Positions 1 through 8,231 of a stretch of 16,307 nt of DNA are shown piece after piece. The position numbers were made by a program, and so were the translations under genes. The stretch covers positions 190,652 to 206,958 of the forward strand of contig BCIA01000005.1 of assembly GCA_001599815.1 (NCBI GenBank), given 5' to 3'. This stretch comes from Furcasterigmium furcatum. Its lineage: Eukaryota; Ascomycota; Sordariomycetes; Glomerellales; Plectosphaerellaceae. Numbering within the stretch: the stretch's first letter is position 1; the number at the start of each line of letters is the position of its first letter. The notes beneath the pieces were generated by a model that had not been told where the DNA came from, ran no database searches, and worked only from the letters and a program-made list of their open reading frames with translations.

Positions 1-270
1 CAGGCGGACGGGCGGGTCAAGGAGGCGATTCCGCTGCTGGAGCAGGTGGTGGCGGTCCAAGAGACAACGCTAGCCGAGACGCACCCTGATCGACTGGTGT
101 CGCAGCACGTGCTCGCATCGGCATACCATGATGATGGCCAGCGGGGCAGGGCGGTTGACTTGCTTGAGCACGTCGTAACTGTTCGCCAGAGGATACTGTC
201 GGTGGATCATCCCTCTCGGGTCCGTTCTGAACAATGGTTAGATTTCTTACTCAGCAAGCAGCGTACATAG
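1..270 (+). CDS. Kinesin-light-chain-type TPR repeat protein, C-terminal end (partial)
   Basis: The frame is open from base 1 to a TAG at 268-270 and gives 89 residues. The gene starts outside the window. The first ~47 residues form a tetratricopeptide unit of the kinesin-light-chain type, with AIPLLEQVVAV followed by ETTLAETHPDRLVSQHVLA and YHDDGQ. A second unit follows (RAVDLLEHVVTVRQRIL, then DHPSR). It ends in an unrelated short tail, WLDFLLSKQRT. In filamentous fungi such repeats usually form the C-terminal sensor or scaffold part of NLR-like or phospholipase-TPR proteins. That role is inferred, because the effector and NTPase parts are not in view. A related fragment lies on the other strand at 4717-4854. 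This may be an intact 3' end or itself a relic. Confidence 0.75.
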   Translation, partial: QADGRVKEAIPLLEQVVAVQETTLAETHPDRLVSQHVLASAYHDDGQRGRAVDLLEHVVTVRQRILSVDHPSRVRSEQWLDFLLSKQRT

Positions 271-570
271 TGACTATATCCTTCCTTCTCGGTTTGGTGT
301 TTGCAGGTGTTTTTCGGTCAGCCTCGGTGAACCCTCCCCACCCACTTGGATAGGGCTGAGTTGGGCGGCCCTTTCCATTAGGATCCAAATACGGCTTTAG
401 AAGTCCCGTACCGTGCCCCACTATGATGTATCCGAACTTCACCCATGTACCGGACCCACTTCCCCAGTCGCATGGCCCGTGCTCAAAGAAAACAAGACAG
501 GTTCTAGACGCACGCTGATTTCTGAAACCTCTGTTTAGCAGAAACTGCAAGAAGCTTTATCCATCCCCGA
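271..570. other. Gap between TPR gene end and LINE ORF2
   Basis: This stretch probably holds the 3' UTR of the TPR gene and any remaining 5' part of the retrotransposon. I see no gag-like ORF1 or CCHC zinc knuckles in any frame. The frame of ORF2 is closed by a TGA at 523-525. The exact 5' junction of the element and a target-site duplication could not be identified. Confidence 0.5.
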
Positions 571-3500
571 ATGAGTAGTACGCTTCGGATGATCCAGCTC
601 AATGTTCGGAAACGCGGCGAAGTACACGACAGTCTGATAAACGACGAGGGAATCCAAGATGCAGCAGTGGTGGCAATTCAAGAGCCGCAGGCACGGTTGA
701 TCAAGGGGCGGTTGCTCACGACCCCGATGGGACACCACAAATGGACAAAAATGGTGCCGCCGAGGTTTGGAGAAGGACGGTGGGCGATCCGAAGCATGCT
801 TTGGGTGAGGAAAGACCTGGAGGCGGAGCAGGTGCTGATCGATTCCCCGGACGTGACGGCGGCGTTGATTCGGCTACCGGAAGGATGGATATTGGTGGTT
901 TCGGTGTACGTACAGGGCCAGGATTCCCAGGCGCTGCGAGAGACGTGCGATCGACTGCGGGGAGCGATCGCGAGTGCCAGGCAAGGCGCGGGAGAAGTGG
1001 TGGAGATGATCATCGCCGGCGACTTCAACCGCCACGATCAGCTATGGGGAGGAAACGACGTGTCTCCAGTGAGACAAGGCGAAGCAGACGACATCATCGA
1101 TCTGATGAACGAGCTTTCCCTCTGCAGCATGCTTGCAAGGGGAACGAAAACATGGCAAGGCGGGGACGACGAATCGACAATCGACTTGGTCCTAGCTTCC
1201 GAGGGGTTGGCTGAGTCGGCGATCAAGTGCACGATACACGGGACAGATCATGGGTCGGACCACCGCGCGATTGAAACGGTCTTCGACGTATCGGTGCCGA
1301 CTCCGAAGTCTCAGGATAGACTCCTGTTCAAGAACGCCCCGTGGAAGGATATCAACACGCGGATCACGGCAACACTGGGGACCACCCCGTCGGAAGGAAC
1401 GGTGCAGGAGAAGACAGATCAGCTCATGACATCAGTGCTAGAGGCGGTGCACGCTCTGGTACCAAAGGCCAAACCATCACCACATGCGAAGAGGTGGTGG
1501 ACGTCAGATTTGACCCAGCTCCGTCGCATCCACACCTTTTGGCGAAACAGGGCGACGGCAGAACGACGGCGGAGAGGCCGAGCCAGCAGCGAGCTCGAAG
1601 ATAAGGCGAAGGGGGCGGCGAAGCAGTACCACGACGCCATCCGGCAGCAGAAGAAGACACACTGGAACGCCTTTCTGGCAGACAACGACAATATCTGGAA
1701 AGCAGCGAAGTACCTGAAGTCTGGCGACGAGACAGCATTCGGCAAGGTCCCACAGTTAACGCGCGCCGACGGCACGTACACCACCAACAGCTCAGAGCAA
1801 GCGGAAGAACTGTTGACCACCTTTTTTCCTCCCTTGCCAGCGGTCATTGAGGAAGAAGGGGAAAGGCCCCAACGCGGTTCACCAGTCACCATGCCGGACA
1901 TTACGATGCAAGAGGTGGAACGGCGATTGTTTGCAGCGAAATCGTGGAAAGCACCGGGCGAAGACGGACTGCCTGCCATGGTCTGGAAACAGGTCTGGCC
2001 GGCTGTCAAACACAGGGTCATGGACATATTTCGCACATCGCTGGAGGAAGGCGTGCTGCCCAGCCAGTGGAGGCACGCCAAGATCATACCGCTCAAGAAA
2101 CCAAGCAAGGCAGACTACACGATCGCGAAAGCTTGGAGGCCCATCTCGCTACTCGCCACGCTCGGCAAAGTGCTGGAGTCCGTCGTCGCGGAAAGGATCT
2201 CCCACGCAGCCGAAGCACACGGATTGCTGCCTACGAACCATTTTGGAGCTCGCAAACAGAGGTCGGCAGAGCAAGCGCTGGTGCTGCTGCAAGAACAGAT
2301 CTACGCAGCATGGAGAAATCGTTGGGTGGTCAGCCTTGTGAGCTTTGATGTGAAGGGGGCCTACAACGGAGTCTGCAAAGAGAGACTGATCCAGAGGATG
2401 AGGGCAAGGGGCATCCCTGAGGGCCTGCTTCACTGGGTAGAAGCGTTCTGTTCCGATCGGACAGCGACGATCCAGGTCAACGGCCAAACGTCAGAGACCA
2501 GGTCACTGCCACAGGCGGGACTGCCGCAAGGATCTCCGTTGTCACCGATCCTCTTCCTGTTCTTCAATGCGGACCTTGTTCAACGGAAGATCGACTGCTA
2601 CGGGGGCTCTATAGCCTTCGTCGACGATTTCACGGCATGGGTCGCAGGCCCCACCACAAAGGACAACCGCAAAGGCATTGAGGCCATCATCGACAAGGCC
2701 TTGGACTGGGAAAGGAGAAGTGGAGCGACATTTGAAGTAGACAAGACTGCGATCATCCACTTTACCCGGTGGGCAAGTAGGTCTGATTCGGAGCCTTTCA
2801 CCATCAAGGGCCAGATGGTCGAGCCCAAACAGCATGCCAAGATCCTCGGAGTGATCATGGATATCGGACTCAGGTACAGAGAACACATCGCAAGAGCGGC
2901 GACCAAGGGGTTGGAGGCCGCGATGGAGCTGAAACGACTGAGAGGCTTGACCCGAGCGACGGCACGGCAGCTATTCACGGCCACCGTGGCTCCAGTGGTG
3001 GACTATGCCTCCAACGTCTGGAGACACCGGTGCAAAGATCGGATAGCGGCAGCAATCAATCGTGTCCAAAAGGTCGGAGCGCAGGCGATCATCGGAGCGT
3101 TCGCGACGGTCGCCACGAGCGTAGCCGAAGCGGAAGCTCATATCGCCAGCGCGCAGGAACGATTCCTGAGGAAAGTCATCAAGCTATGGACCGACCTCCA
3201 CACCCTGCCGGAGACGAACCCGCTTCGGAAACTGACCAAGCGGATGCGCAAATTCCGACGATTCCACCGCTCACCGTTTTACGAGCTGGCAACCGCACTC
3301 AAGGAGGTGCCAACGGAGGACCTGGAAACGGTCAATCCGTTCACTTTGGCGCCCTGGACGGATCGCATAGAGACCTTCACCGACGACAGCGAATTGGAAA
3401 GCTGGGCAGAGGCCAGCCCTGACGGAGCGGTGCGGATCGCCGTCAGCAGCTCCGCACGAAACGACCTCGTTGGCGTGGGCGGCATCATCGAAACACCCAC

Positions 3501-4341
3501 GGTCGCACAGGGAGGCCCGAGACTCGAGAAGTTTTCGTTCACTCTCGGCACAAGAGCCGGGCAAAACCCGTTCTCTGGAGAGCTGGCAGCCACGGCATAT
3601 GCACTGCGGTTCCTGCCTGGACCGCGACACCGCAAAATCCTACTCTCGACAAGCAACAGAGCGGCAGTACTGACACTCCGAAACCCCCGCCAACAATCGG
3701 GCCAGGAGTATGTGCGATGCATTTACGAGGCAACGCAACGACTGCGAGAAGAGGGGAACACTGTTTCTGTCATCTGGCTAGCCAGAAAGCACGAGGACGA
3801 ACTACAGAAATCAGCGAAACAAGAAGCACGGAACGCAAGCCGACAGGGTGCAACTCCCGCGGAGCAATTCCCAAAGATGCGGTCCACGGTCCTCGGGGCC
3901 GCAAGGGCAAGGCTACGCCCTGAGAGGCGCTTGCCGGACAACGTCGGGAGACACTCCAAGAGGGTTGACACGGCGCTTCCGGGCCAGCACACGCGGGAAC
4001 TATACGACAACTGCACCTGGATGGAGGCAAGCATTCTAGCCCAGTTGAGGACAGGCATGTCGAGACTCAACGAATCACTCTTTCGGATCAAGGCAGTACC
4101 CTCAGATCAATGCGCGTGCGGTCAGGCAACAGAGACGGTTGAGCATTTCCTCCTCCGATGCACACAATGGACGGCACAACGAACCGGGATCCTCCAATGC
4201 ATCGACACCCAAAGAGACAATGTGTCTTTCTACCTTGGCGGCAAAACGGCATCAGACGGACCAGACTGGAAGCCAGACATGAGAGCAGTTCGGGCGGCGA
4301 TACGCTTCGCAAAGGCCACGGGCCGGCTGGACAATACGTGA
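571..4341 (+). CDS. LINE ORF2 polyprotein: AP endonuclease, reverse transcriptase, RNase H-like, zinc-knuckle end
   Basis: This is an uninterrupted 1,256-residue ORF2 that would nick target DNA and copy the element RNA. Residues 6-240 are an exonuclease-endonuclease-phosphatase domain with N11, E38 (AIQEPQ), D151 and N153 (AGDFNRH), D205 (STIDLVLA) and D230-H231 (GSDHRA). Reverse transcriptase covers about 453-770. It has SWKAPGEDGLP, AWRPISLLATLGKVLE, motif A SFDVKGAYN (D593), motif B AGLPQGSPLSPILF, motif C AFVDDF (D685, D686) and KILGV. Residues ~953-1090 resemble RNase H and keep E1004 (SGELAA). The usual first and third aspartates are replaced (IAVSSSARN, LLSTSNRAA), and the final DxxA position is also lost. 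A CxC-x8-H-x4-C motif lies at 1181-1197. The ATG at 571 is the first in frame after the stop at 523. The endonuclease is complete, so the start is plausible. The RT catalytic residues look intact, but activity is unproven. Confidence 0.93.
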   Translation: MSSTLRMIQLNVRKRGEVHDSLINDEGIQDAAVVAIQEPQARLIKGRLLTTPMGHHKWTKMVPPRFGEGRWAIRSMLWVRKDLEAEQVLIDSPDVTAALIRLPEGWILVVSVYVQGQDSQALRETCDRLRGAIASARQGAGEVVEMIIAGDFNRHDQLWGGNDVSPVRQGEADDIIDLMNELSLCSMLARGTKTWQGGDDESTIDLVLASEGLAESAIKCTIHGTDHGSDHRAIETVFDVSVPTPKSQDRLLFKNAPWKDINTRITATLGTTPSEGTVQEKTDQLMTSVLEAVHALVPKAKPSPHAKRWWTSDLTQLRRIHTFWRNRATAERRRRGRASSELEDKAKGAAKQYHDAIRQQKKTHWNAFLADNDNIWKAAKYLKSGDETAFGKVPQLTRADGTYTTNSSEQAEELLTTFFPPLPAVIEEEGERPQRGSPVTMPDITMQEVERRLFAAKSWKAPGEDGLPAMVWKQVWPAVKHRVMDIFRTSLEEGVLPSQWRHAKIIPLKKPSKADYTIAKAWRPISLLATLGKVLESVVAERISHAAEAHGLLPTNHFGARKQRSAEQALVLLQEQIYAAWRNRWVVSLVSFDVKGAYNGVCKERLIQRMRARGIPEGLLHWVEAFCSDRTATIQVNGQTSETRSLPQAGLPQGSPLSPILFLFFNADLVQRKIDCYGGSIAFVDDFTAWVAGPTTKDNRKGIEAIIDKALDWERRSGATFEVDKTAIIHFTRWASRSDSEPFTIKGQMVEPKQHAKILGVIMDIGLRYREHIARAATKGLEAAMELKRLRGLTRATARQLFTATVAPVVDYASNVWRHRCKDRIAAAINRVQKVGAQAIIGAFATVATSVAEAEAHIASAQERFLRKVIKLWTDLHTLPETNPLRKLTKRMRKFRRFHRSPFYELATALKEVPTEDLETVNPFTLAPWTDRIETFTDDSELESWAEASPDGAVRIAVSSSARNDLVGVGGIIETPTVAQGGPRLEKFSFTLGTRAGQNPFSGELAATAYALRFLPGPRHRKILLSTSNRAAVLTLRNPRQQSGQEYVRCIYEATQRLREEGNTVSVIWLARKHEDELQKSAKQEARNASRQGATPAEQFPKMRSTVLGAARARLRPERRLPDNVGRHSKRVDTALPGQHTRELYDNCTWMEASILAQLRTGMSRLNESLFRIKAVPSDQCACGQATETVEHFLLRCTQWTAQRTGILQCIDTQRDNVSFYLGGKTASDGPDWKPDMRAVRAAIRFAKATGRLDNT

Positions 4342-4641
4342 TCCCAGGACTGGGCCAAACACGTCACTTAACTTACTAACCCACCCTCGTGCCACCAATA
4401 GCAAGCGCCGCTTCAGTCGCCGTAGATAGGACTCTGGACACTTGGAGAATCGCCTTCAAGCCTGCATGCTAACAATTAAACCCACGAGACAGGAGCGAAG
4501 AAAGAAAATCAGATTGCAAGAACGGAAGGAAGACAGTATGGGCTTTTGAGATTGGGCAGCCCGAAGGAAGAGATCATGTAAGAAGCAGATAGTGCCTTAT
4601 TGGCTCACTAGCCACCAGGCGTAATAAACTTGTGTGTGTGT
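4342..4641 (+). other. LINE 3' UTR and tail
   Basis: This is the non-coding end of the retrotransposon. It has a purine-rich tract around 4490-4575, a short hairpin-capable stretch near 4605-4622 (tggctcactagcca type symmetry), an AATAAA signal at 4623-4628 and a TG run at 4631-4640. The ORF2-encoded reverse transcriptase would be expected to recognise this end. The exact junction with host DNA is inferred from the tail. Confidence 0.45.
4631..4640 (+). repeat. (TG)5 run at LINE 3' end
   Basis: Five uninterrupted TG dinucleotides lie directly after AATAAA and ACT. The position suggests the simple-repeat tail of the retroelement rather than a random microsatellite. Confidence 0.5.
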
Positions 4642-4716
4642 AGCTAACAGCACATGTAAGGAGTCTAACAAAGTTCCGACGCCAGTCGATCCGGATGATT
4701 CTCCACTTTTGTCACG

Positions 4717-4854
4717 GCCACAGTCGTGGTATGCTCGTGCAAGTGCGTGCTGCGACGTGAGTCGATCAGGGTACGTCTCAGCCTGCGTTGTCTCGCGAGC
4801 AGCCACCGCCCGCTCCAGCACCTTCACCGCAAGGACGAAAAGACATGTCTTCAC
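4717..4854 (-). pseudogene. TPR (kinesin-light-chain type) relic, opposite strand
   Basis: Reading the minus strand from about 4827 to 4717 gives AVKVLERAVAARETT, then QAETYPDRLTSQHALARAYH and DCGR. This is one TPR unit. Hand alignment to the unit at 25-141 on the plus strand matches 25 of 39 residues. Homology stops at about 4717 and is followed by unrelated sequence, then the LINE tail. No TPR sequence continues upstream of 4855, where only a short unrelated leader follows. It is therefore a fragment, not a working gene. It is inverted relative to the left-hand TPR end, so it is not simply the other half of a gene split by the LINE. Confidence 0.65.
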
Positions 4855-5275
4855 AAGAAGAGGCCATCATTGTCACGGGCTGGTAGATGCCAGACATCTA
4901 GAGAGGGTGATGGACACTGCATCACCGCTCGTCCTGTTGCATAGTAGACACGGAGCCAGTCGTCGTCCGGACCACATCTCGAAAACGAGGTAGTGAGCTT
5001 GAGCTTTTGTCAGGCTGTCACAGCGCTCAACGCTGAATGTTCCTAATATGCTTGTCCACGTACGCAGAGTATTAATCTTAAGGCAATACGCGTCTAAACT
5101 AAGCTTGGGCATTTGTATGCCTACACAAATAAGATGTATGTGCAGTTGAAATGACCTAAGTCACACCCAAACCCTGCTTCGCGACCAGCCTTGCACACTT
5201 TGAGGAATTCTATCAATCTTTACCAGTCGATTCCCAGTCACAGACTTCATCGGTCTTTATACCTACCGTCTCGGT
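4855..5275. other. Unassigned intergenic stretch
   Basis: No convincing gene was seen on either strand. The open frames here are short and have no recognisable motif. It is the downstream (3') flank of the minus-strand membrane-protein gene ending at 5276, and part of it may be degraded TPR-gene DNA. Confidence 0.4.
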
Positions 5276-6149
5276 CTAGACAAATAGCGGTAGTGAGCCT
5301 CCCAACAGCGCCAGGGCGCATCCGCAACAGAGGCAGCCTATGGAAATCCCGAAGACGTCTCCGTGCTGCATGCTGATCCACGACGGCAGCACGGATCGCA
5401 TCGTAATCTGCAGACCGACCGCTATCATGAAAGGGATAGAGCATACCAATCCAAAGGCAAAGTAAAGAAAGGCCCGGAGAAGTTTGAAGGGCATTGAGAA
5501 CTCCGTCAGACATTGACACCAGCCCCTGAGCAGAGAGGTAAATGCCAGAAACGCGACGATGATTGAGGCGATTCCGGCGATAAAACAGTTTCTAATGTGA
5601 GGAGCAGTGATGACGGAAAGAGCTGAGTCGTCCAAAGACCTCGGGTCGCCAAGCGCCTTCTTCAACGCCTCGTGAGCTCCTGACGAGATTACGTTTGAGA
5701 GCCGAAGCGGCAGGTTGTGACAAGACCTGCTGGCCATATCACCGACACATAAATATCGGATTCCGACGTAAAATGTCTTAGGAACTGCGGAGTTTACTGC
5801 GTCGGATACATGGGTTGCAACAGCGTCGGCAGCGGAGCGGACTCGACTAACCGCCTCGGGGATAGCGGTCTTGATACGATCTTCCACTCCCGATTTGACA
5901 GAATCAACAAAGTCTGGTACTTGAGGTATTTGTCTTGGGAGGATGTCTTTAAGCGCCCGGGACAAGTCGAGCTCCAGGTAGATTAGCGTTGCGTTTTATG
6001 TTCAGATAGCTCACGATTACCTTCACGATGGCGACTCCAGACTTGAAGTGGTTCTCCGTAAGTGCCCAGGCCGCCAGTACGAGGCAGCAGATCAGGCAGA
6101 GTGCCATAGTGACAGAGATTAAAAGTTTTAGCCAGCTGTTTCTGGTCAT
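5276..6149 (-). CDS. Four-TM membrane protein with Sur7/PalI-like topology (two exons)
   Basis: The proposed exons are 6149-6021 and 5971-5276, giving 274 residues. The 49-nt intron (5972-6020) starts GTAATC, has a GCTAAT branch-like site, ends GAG and joins in phase 0, so that GVAIVK runs into LDLSRALKD. Without splicing the two frames end or begin abruptly. TM1 is residues 6-31. It is followed by a long extramembrane region with an amphipathic helix (~62-105) and cysteines at 118 and 127 (YLCVGDMASRSC). TM2 is 172-192, TM3 is 206-230 and TM4 is 249-274, at the very C-terminus. One N-terminal helix, a large loop and three clustered helices is the Sur7/PalI (claudin-like) layout, which in fungi serves cortical membrane domains or pH sensing. 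This is a topology match only, with no diagnostic motif proven. The ATG at 6149 lies 56 nt from a TATA-like element. A longer frame back to 6410 looks non-coding. Confidence 0.68.
5972..6020 (-). other. Predicted 49-nt spliceosomal intron
   Basis: On the minus strand it has donor GTAATC, branch-like GCTAAT 17 nt before the 3' end and acceptor GAG. Removing it joins two open frames in phase 0. The nested GTGAGC at 6012 is an alternative donor but would break the frame. Confidence 0.6.
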
Positions 6150-6569
6150 TGTATGCGTTGGTGATGGAGCAGCAACTGCATGCCATCTGGGGTAGACACC
6201 TCTATGTATATTTCTAGGCCTGAAGGAACCAAGTGGGTGACTTAGACCACCACATAGACCCAATATACATCCTAGTCCTAGATCTAGTTTCAAATAAACA
6301 AAAGCCGGAGGGGACCCGAAGGGGTAGTCCTGATGCTGGTCCCGAGCTGTGGCCTGGTTTTTGGTCTCGGTTTGCGGCCCTGGTTGTGATTCTGTCTGTT
6401 CAACTGACAAAGAAAGGAACTAGATCCTGTACATTAGGTACTATGGCCATGAACTGGCCCTTCATGAAAGCCCTCGACTGTATATTCACGAACCTAACCT
6501 CCCCCAGCACCATCGGCGTTGTTTGTGGTGCTAGTTACATATGTACTCCCAAGCGCTCACACTATCAAT
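6150..6569. other. Unassigned stretch, probably promoter and 5' flank
   Basis: The minus-strand frame continues open to 6410, but its composition (QTESQPGPQTETKNQ and similar) and lack of family features suggest non-coding DNA. It contains the TATA-like site at 6205-6213. No other gene was seen. Confidence 0.35.
6205..6213 (-). promoter_or_regulatory. TATA-like element upstream of the four-TM gene
   Basis: The minus strand reads AAATATACA about 56 nt upstream of the ATG at 6149. It supports that start over the longer frame beginning at 6410. Confidence 0.3.
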
Positions 6570-6836
6570 TTAGACGAGGCAGTCATCCAGAGATGTCTCT
6601 GCCATTAGCACGGGGAGGCCGTCAATGTCAGTGTCGAGGTGCTTGAAGTCATGACCCAGGGACTGTCCCACTGGCTGGGATTCCTCGCTCTTTTGGACAT
6701 CTGCTTTCCGGCCCGTGTCTTTAGCCCCGAGCCTCGAGCTGATGGCTCGATAGGCAATGTACCTCCTGAGGCAGATTGAGGCGTGAGTGGATTTCACGAA
6801 TAGGTTCATATCCGTGCCACCGCGGAGGCCATCCAT
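6570..6836 (-). CDS. Small orphan protein, 88 aa (hypothetical)
   Basis: This ORF of 88 codons begins with an ATG at 6836 in a favourable context (AAAACATGGAT). A TATTTAA element (6883-6889) lies about 47 nt upstream. Third codon positions are mostly G or C although the flanks are not, which supports real coding. The protein has a short basic N-terminal half (CLRRYIAYRAISSRLGAK) and an acidic C-terminal half rich in D, S and E, ending LDDCLV. There is no clear signal peptide or membrane helix. I do not recognise the family. It could be a complete small gene, a terminal exon, or the tail of a decayed gene. It lies on the same strand as the downstream four-TM gene. Confidence 0.35.
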   Translation of the reverse strand: MDGLRGGTDMNLFVKSTHASICLRRYIAYRAISSRLGAKDTGRKADVQKSEESQPVGQSLGHDFKHLDTDIDGLPVLMAETSLDDCLV

Positions 6837-7751
6837 GTTTTAATGAGTGGACAATGAAGCATTTTCAGGCGCGGGGCTGTTCTTAAATAGTAGCCGGTAA
6901 AGGCCAGGAGTAAGGACTGGTGTTGGCCAGATCCGCCCGCGCACCGCACGCTACAATACCTTCTCCAATCAAACAGGGCTGCCTCTGAAAGAGCCTGATG
7001 CACCTAGGCTCTGCCTGACCGGGATCTCATTAACTCTCTCGTGAAACCTATGCCTTCGATGCCTCAAGCAGATGAATATGACCATCAAGACCATCTGTCC
7101 GAAAAGGACCAGAGGAGGTCTTCTGTCCGCTGGTCTTGACTGCGTTAGGTGACGGTCATTAAGAGGAAGTGAAACTGCTTACATGGACTAAGACATATCG
7201 AAGTATGGAGGATGTGTCCGTGTAGCATTATCTCGTCTCAGAGCCGCCTGATCTCGCTTCGAAGGAGGTAATCATTGGATTTGTAAGGACGGGGATTACT
7301 CAGATGCGTTGGAGGACCAAAAGAAGCCGGCCGAGTATGGCATGACAAGCAGGGTCTGGCCTTCCTGTGGAGGAGAAGACCATCGATCAATACAGTGACC
7401 CTCTTCACACCCACCAGCTGGTCTTTGGGTGCGCACTTCCGACTCTTTCCCCTAACAGGCATCTACTTTGTTGCGTGGTCTGTCATAAGATGATCGCTTG
7501 GCTGGTATCTAAGGCTTTAGAAGTCTAAGGCAGTTTGGCATGATAAAAGACAAGTAGTGATCATAGGAACTTCGATTCAGGCGTGAATTGTCTTATAGAA
7601 CTGTGAATTGACGACGCCGGGTCTTCGTTCCTAACATGGTTCAATCTCTCCCTCTGAATCGGAGCCTCCAGGGATTGGTGTATACCAACAAGAACATCGT
7701 AAAGTCCTCATATTCACATACACCGGCAGTTGCACAGAGTTCAACGAAATA
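6837..7751. other. 915-bp stretch without a supported gene
   Basis: Both strands carry only short ORFs without coding-like codon bias. Around 7085-7138 there is a small inverted repeat (caagacca / tggtcttg) enclosing two copies of TCTGTCCG. I see no transposon ends or RNA gene. It may be regulatory DNA or decayed sequence. Confidence 0.4.
6883..6889 (-). promoter_or_regulatory. TATA-like element upstream of the 88-aa ORF
   Basis: TATTTAA on the minus strand, about 47 nt before the ATG at 6836. This is a suitable position for a core promoter, but there is only a sequence match. Confidence 0.25.
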
Positions 7752-8231
7752 CTACTCCCCGCCAAACAGCAGTCCCTCTACATTTCGACATTCTGATCGC
7801 CTTTGTGGTCGCCTGGCCCTGATATCACCCTGCAACTCATGCTGTTCCTGTTTGTACGCAATCTCGTACTTGCTCTCCTCGTAGCCGAGCCTCGTTATTT
7901 GCCGAGCCGCATGGCAGAGGCTGTAGAGCTTCTCGGATGCTTCGAGGAGATGGGGGTTCCCGAAAAGAACGTGGGGTCGAAACGTGCGCAAGCCTTGTCT
8001 CGATTGTATAGGCTGGGCCATGGTTATTACAACGTCGGTCATCGGCTCGCGGTCGTGCACGTACCTGGTCCAGGAGTCGTTGAGGGGCCATGATGAAATG
8101 CGGTCGGGTCTGTGCAGGCATGTTGTCTCCACGGATGAAGCAGCAATGGGCCGCCGCCAGACGGCTGCGCTTTTATCCCAGATGCTGGAATATCCAGGTC
8201 CCAAATCGTGGACCTCGGTTTCCGGCAACAT
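7752..8231 (-). CDS. Hypothetical protein, 159 aa, helical basic C-terminal half
   Basis: The single frame runs from an ATG at 8231 to a TAG at 7752. Codons in the second half prefer G or C in the third position, and the residues look protein-like: HLLEASEKLYSLCHAARQI, then LGYEESKYEIAYKQEQHEL and a basic stretch RARRPQRRSE. That half would form a long charged helix. The first half (WDKSAAVWRRP, SSWPLNDSWTRYVHDRE) has no recognised motif. No signal peptide or membrane segment is present. It is divergent to the gene starting at 8441, with 209 bp between the two ATGs. Overlapping open frames exist on both strands, so the coding call rests on composition only. I do not recognise the family. Confidence 0.42.
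   Translation of the reverse strand: MLPETEVHDLGPGYSSIWDKSAAVWRRPIAASSVETTCLHRPDRISSWPLNDSWTRYVHDREPMTDVVITMAQPIQSRQGLRTFRPHVLFGNPHLLEASEKLYSLCHAARQITRLGYEESKYEIAYKQEQHELQGDIRARRPQRRSECRNVEGLLFGGE

Larger units (their letters stand above)
571..4641 (+). mobile_element. Non-LTR retrotransposon (LINE, Tad-like fungal lineage), probably lacking ORF1
   Basis: The element is defined by the ORF2 reading frame (571-4341) plus a ~300-base 3' UTR. The UTR ends near an AATAAA at 4623-4628, followed by a TG dinucleotide run at 4631-4640, which resembles the simple-repeat 3' tails of LINEs. No terminal repeats are present, as expected for target-primed retrotransposition. The 5' limit is uncertain. The start used here is the ORF2 ATG, and up to ~300 bases of 5' sequence may also belong to the element. 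Loss of ORF1 with ORF2 kept whole would fit 5' truncation during reverse transcription. The ORF is not interrupted, so there is no sign of heavy repeat-induced point mutation. Confidence 0.75.

Noticed and set aside
571..4341. RIP-type mutation of the retrotransposon
   Set aside because: The 1,256-codon frame is unbroken and no excess of TA-rich stop-creating changes is evident by eye.
4634..4993. Plus-strand ORF of 119 codons over the TPR relic
   Set aside because: It is the antisense shadow of the minus-strand TPR sequence, whose translation matches the TPR unit at the left end.
6150..6410. N-terminal extension of the minus-strand four-TM gene to 6410
   Set aside because: The added residues have no family features, and a TATA-like site at 6205-6213 would fall inside the extended coding region.
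7085..7138. Inverted repeat caagacca / tggtcttg as possible MITE ends
   Set aside because: Arms are only 8 bp, with no target-site duplication or internal structure.
7238..7462. Minus-strand ORF of 74 codons
   Set aside because: Codon third positions show no bias, and no motif, promoter or neighbour support was seen.
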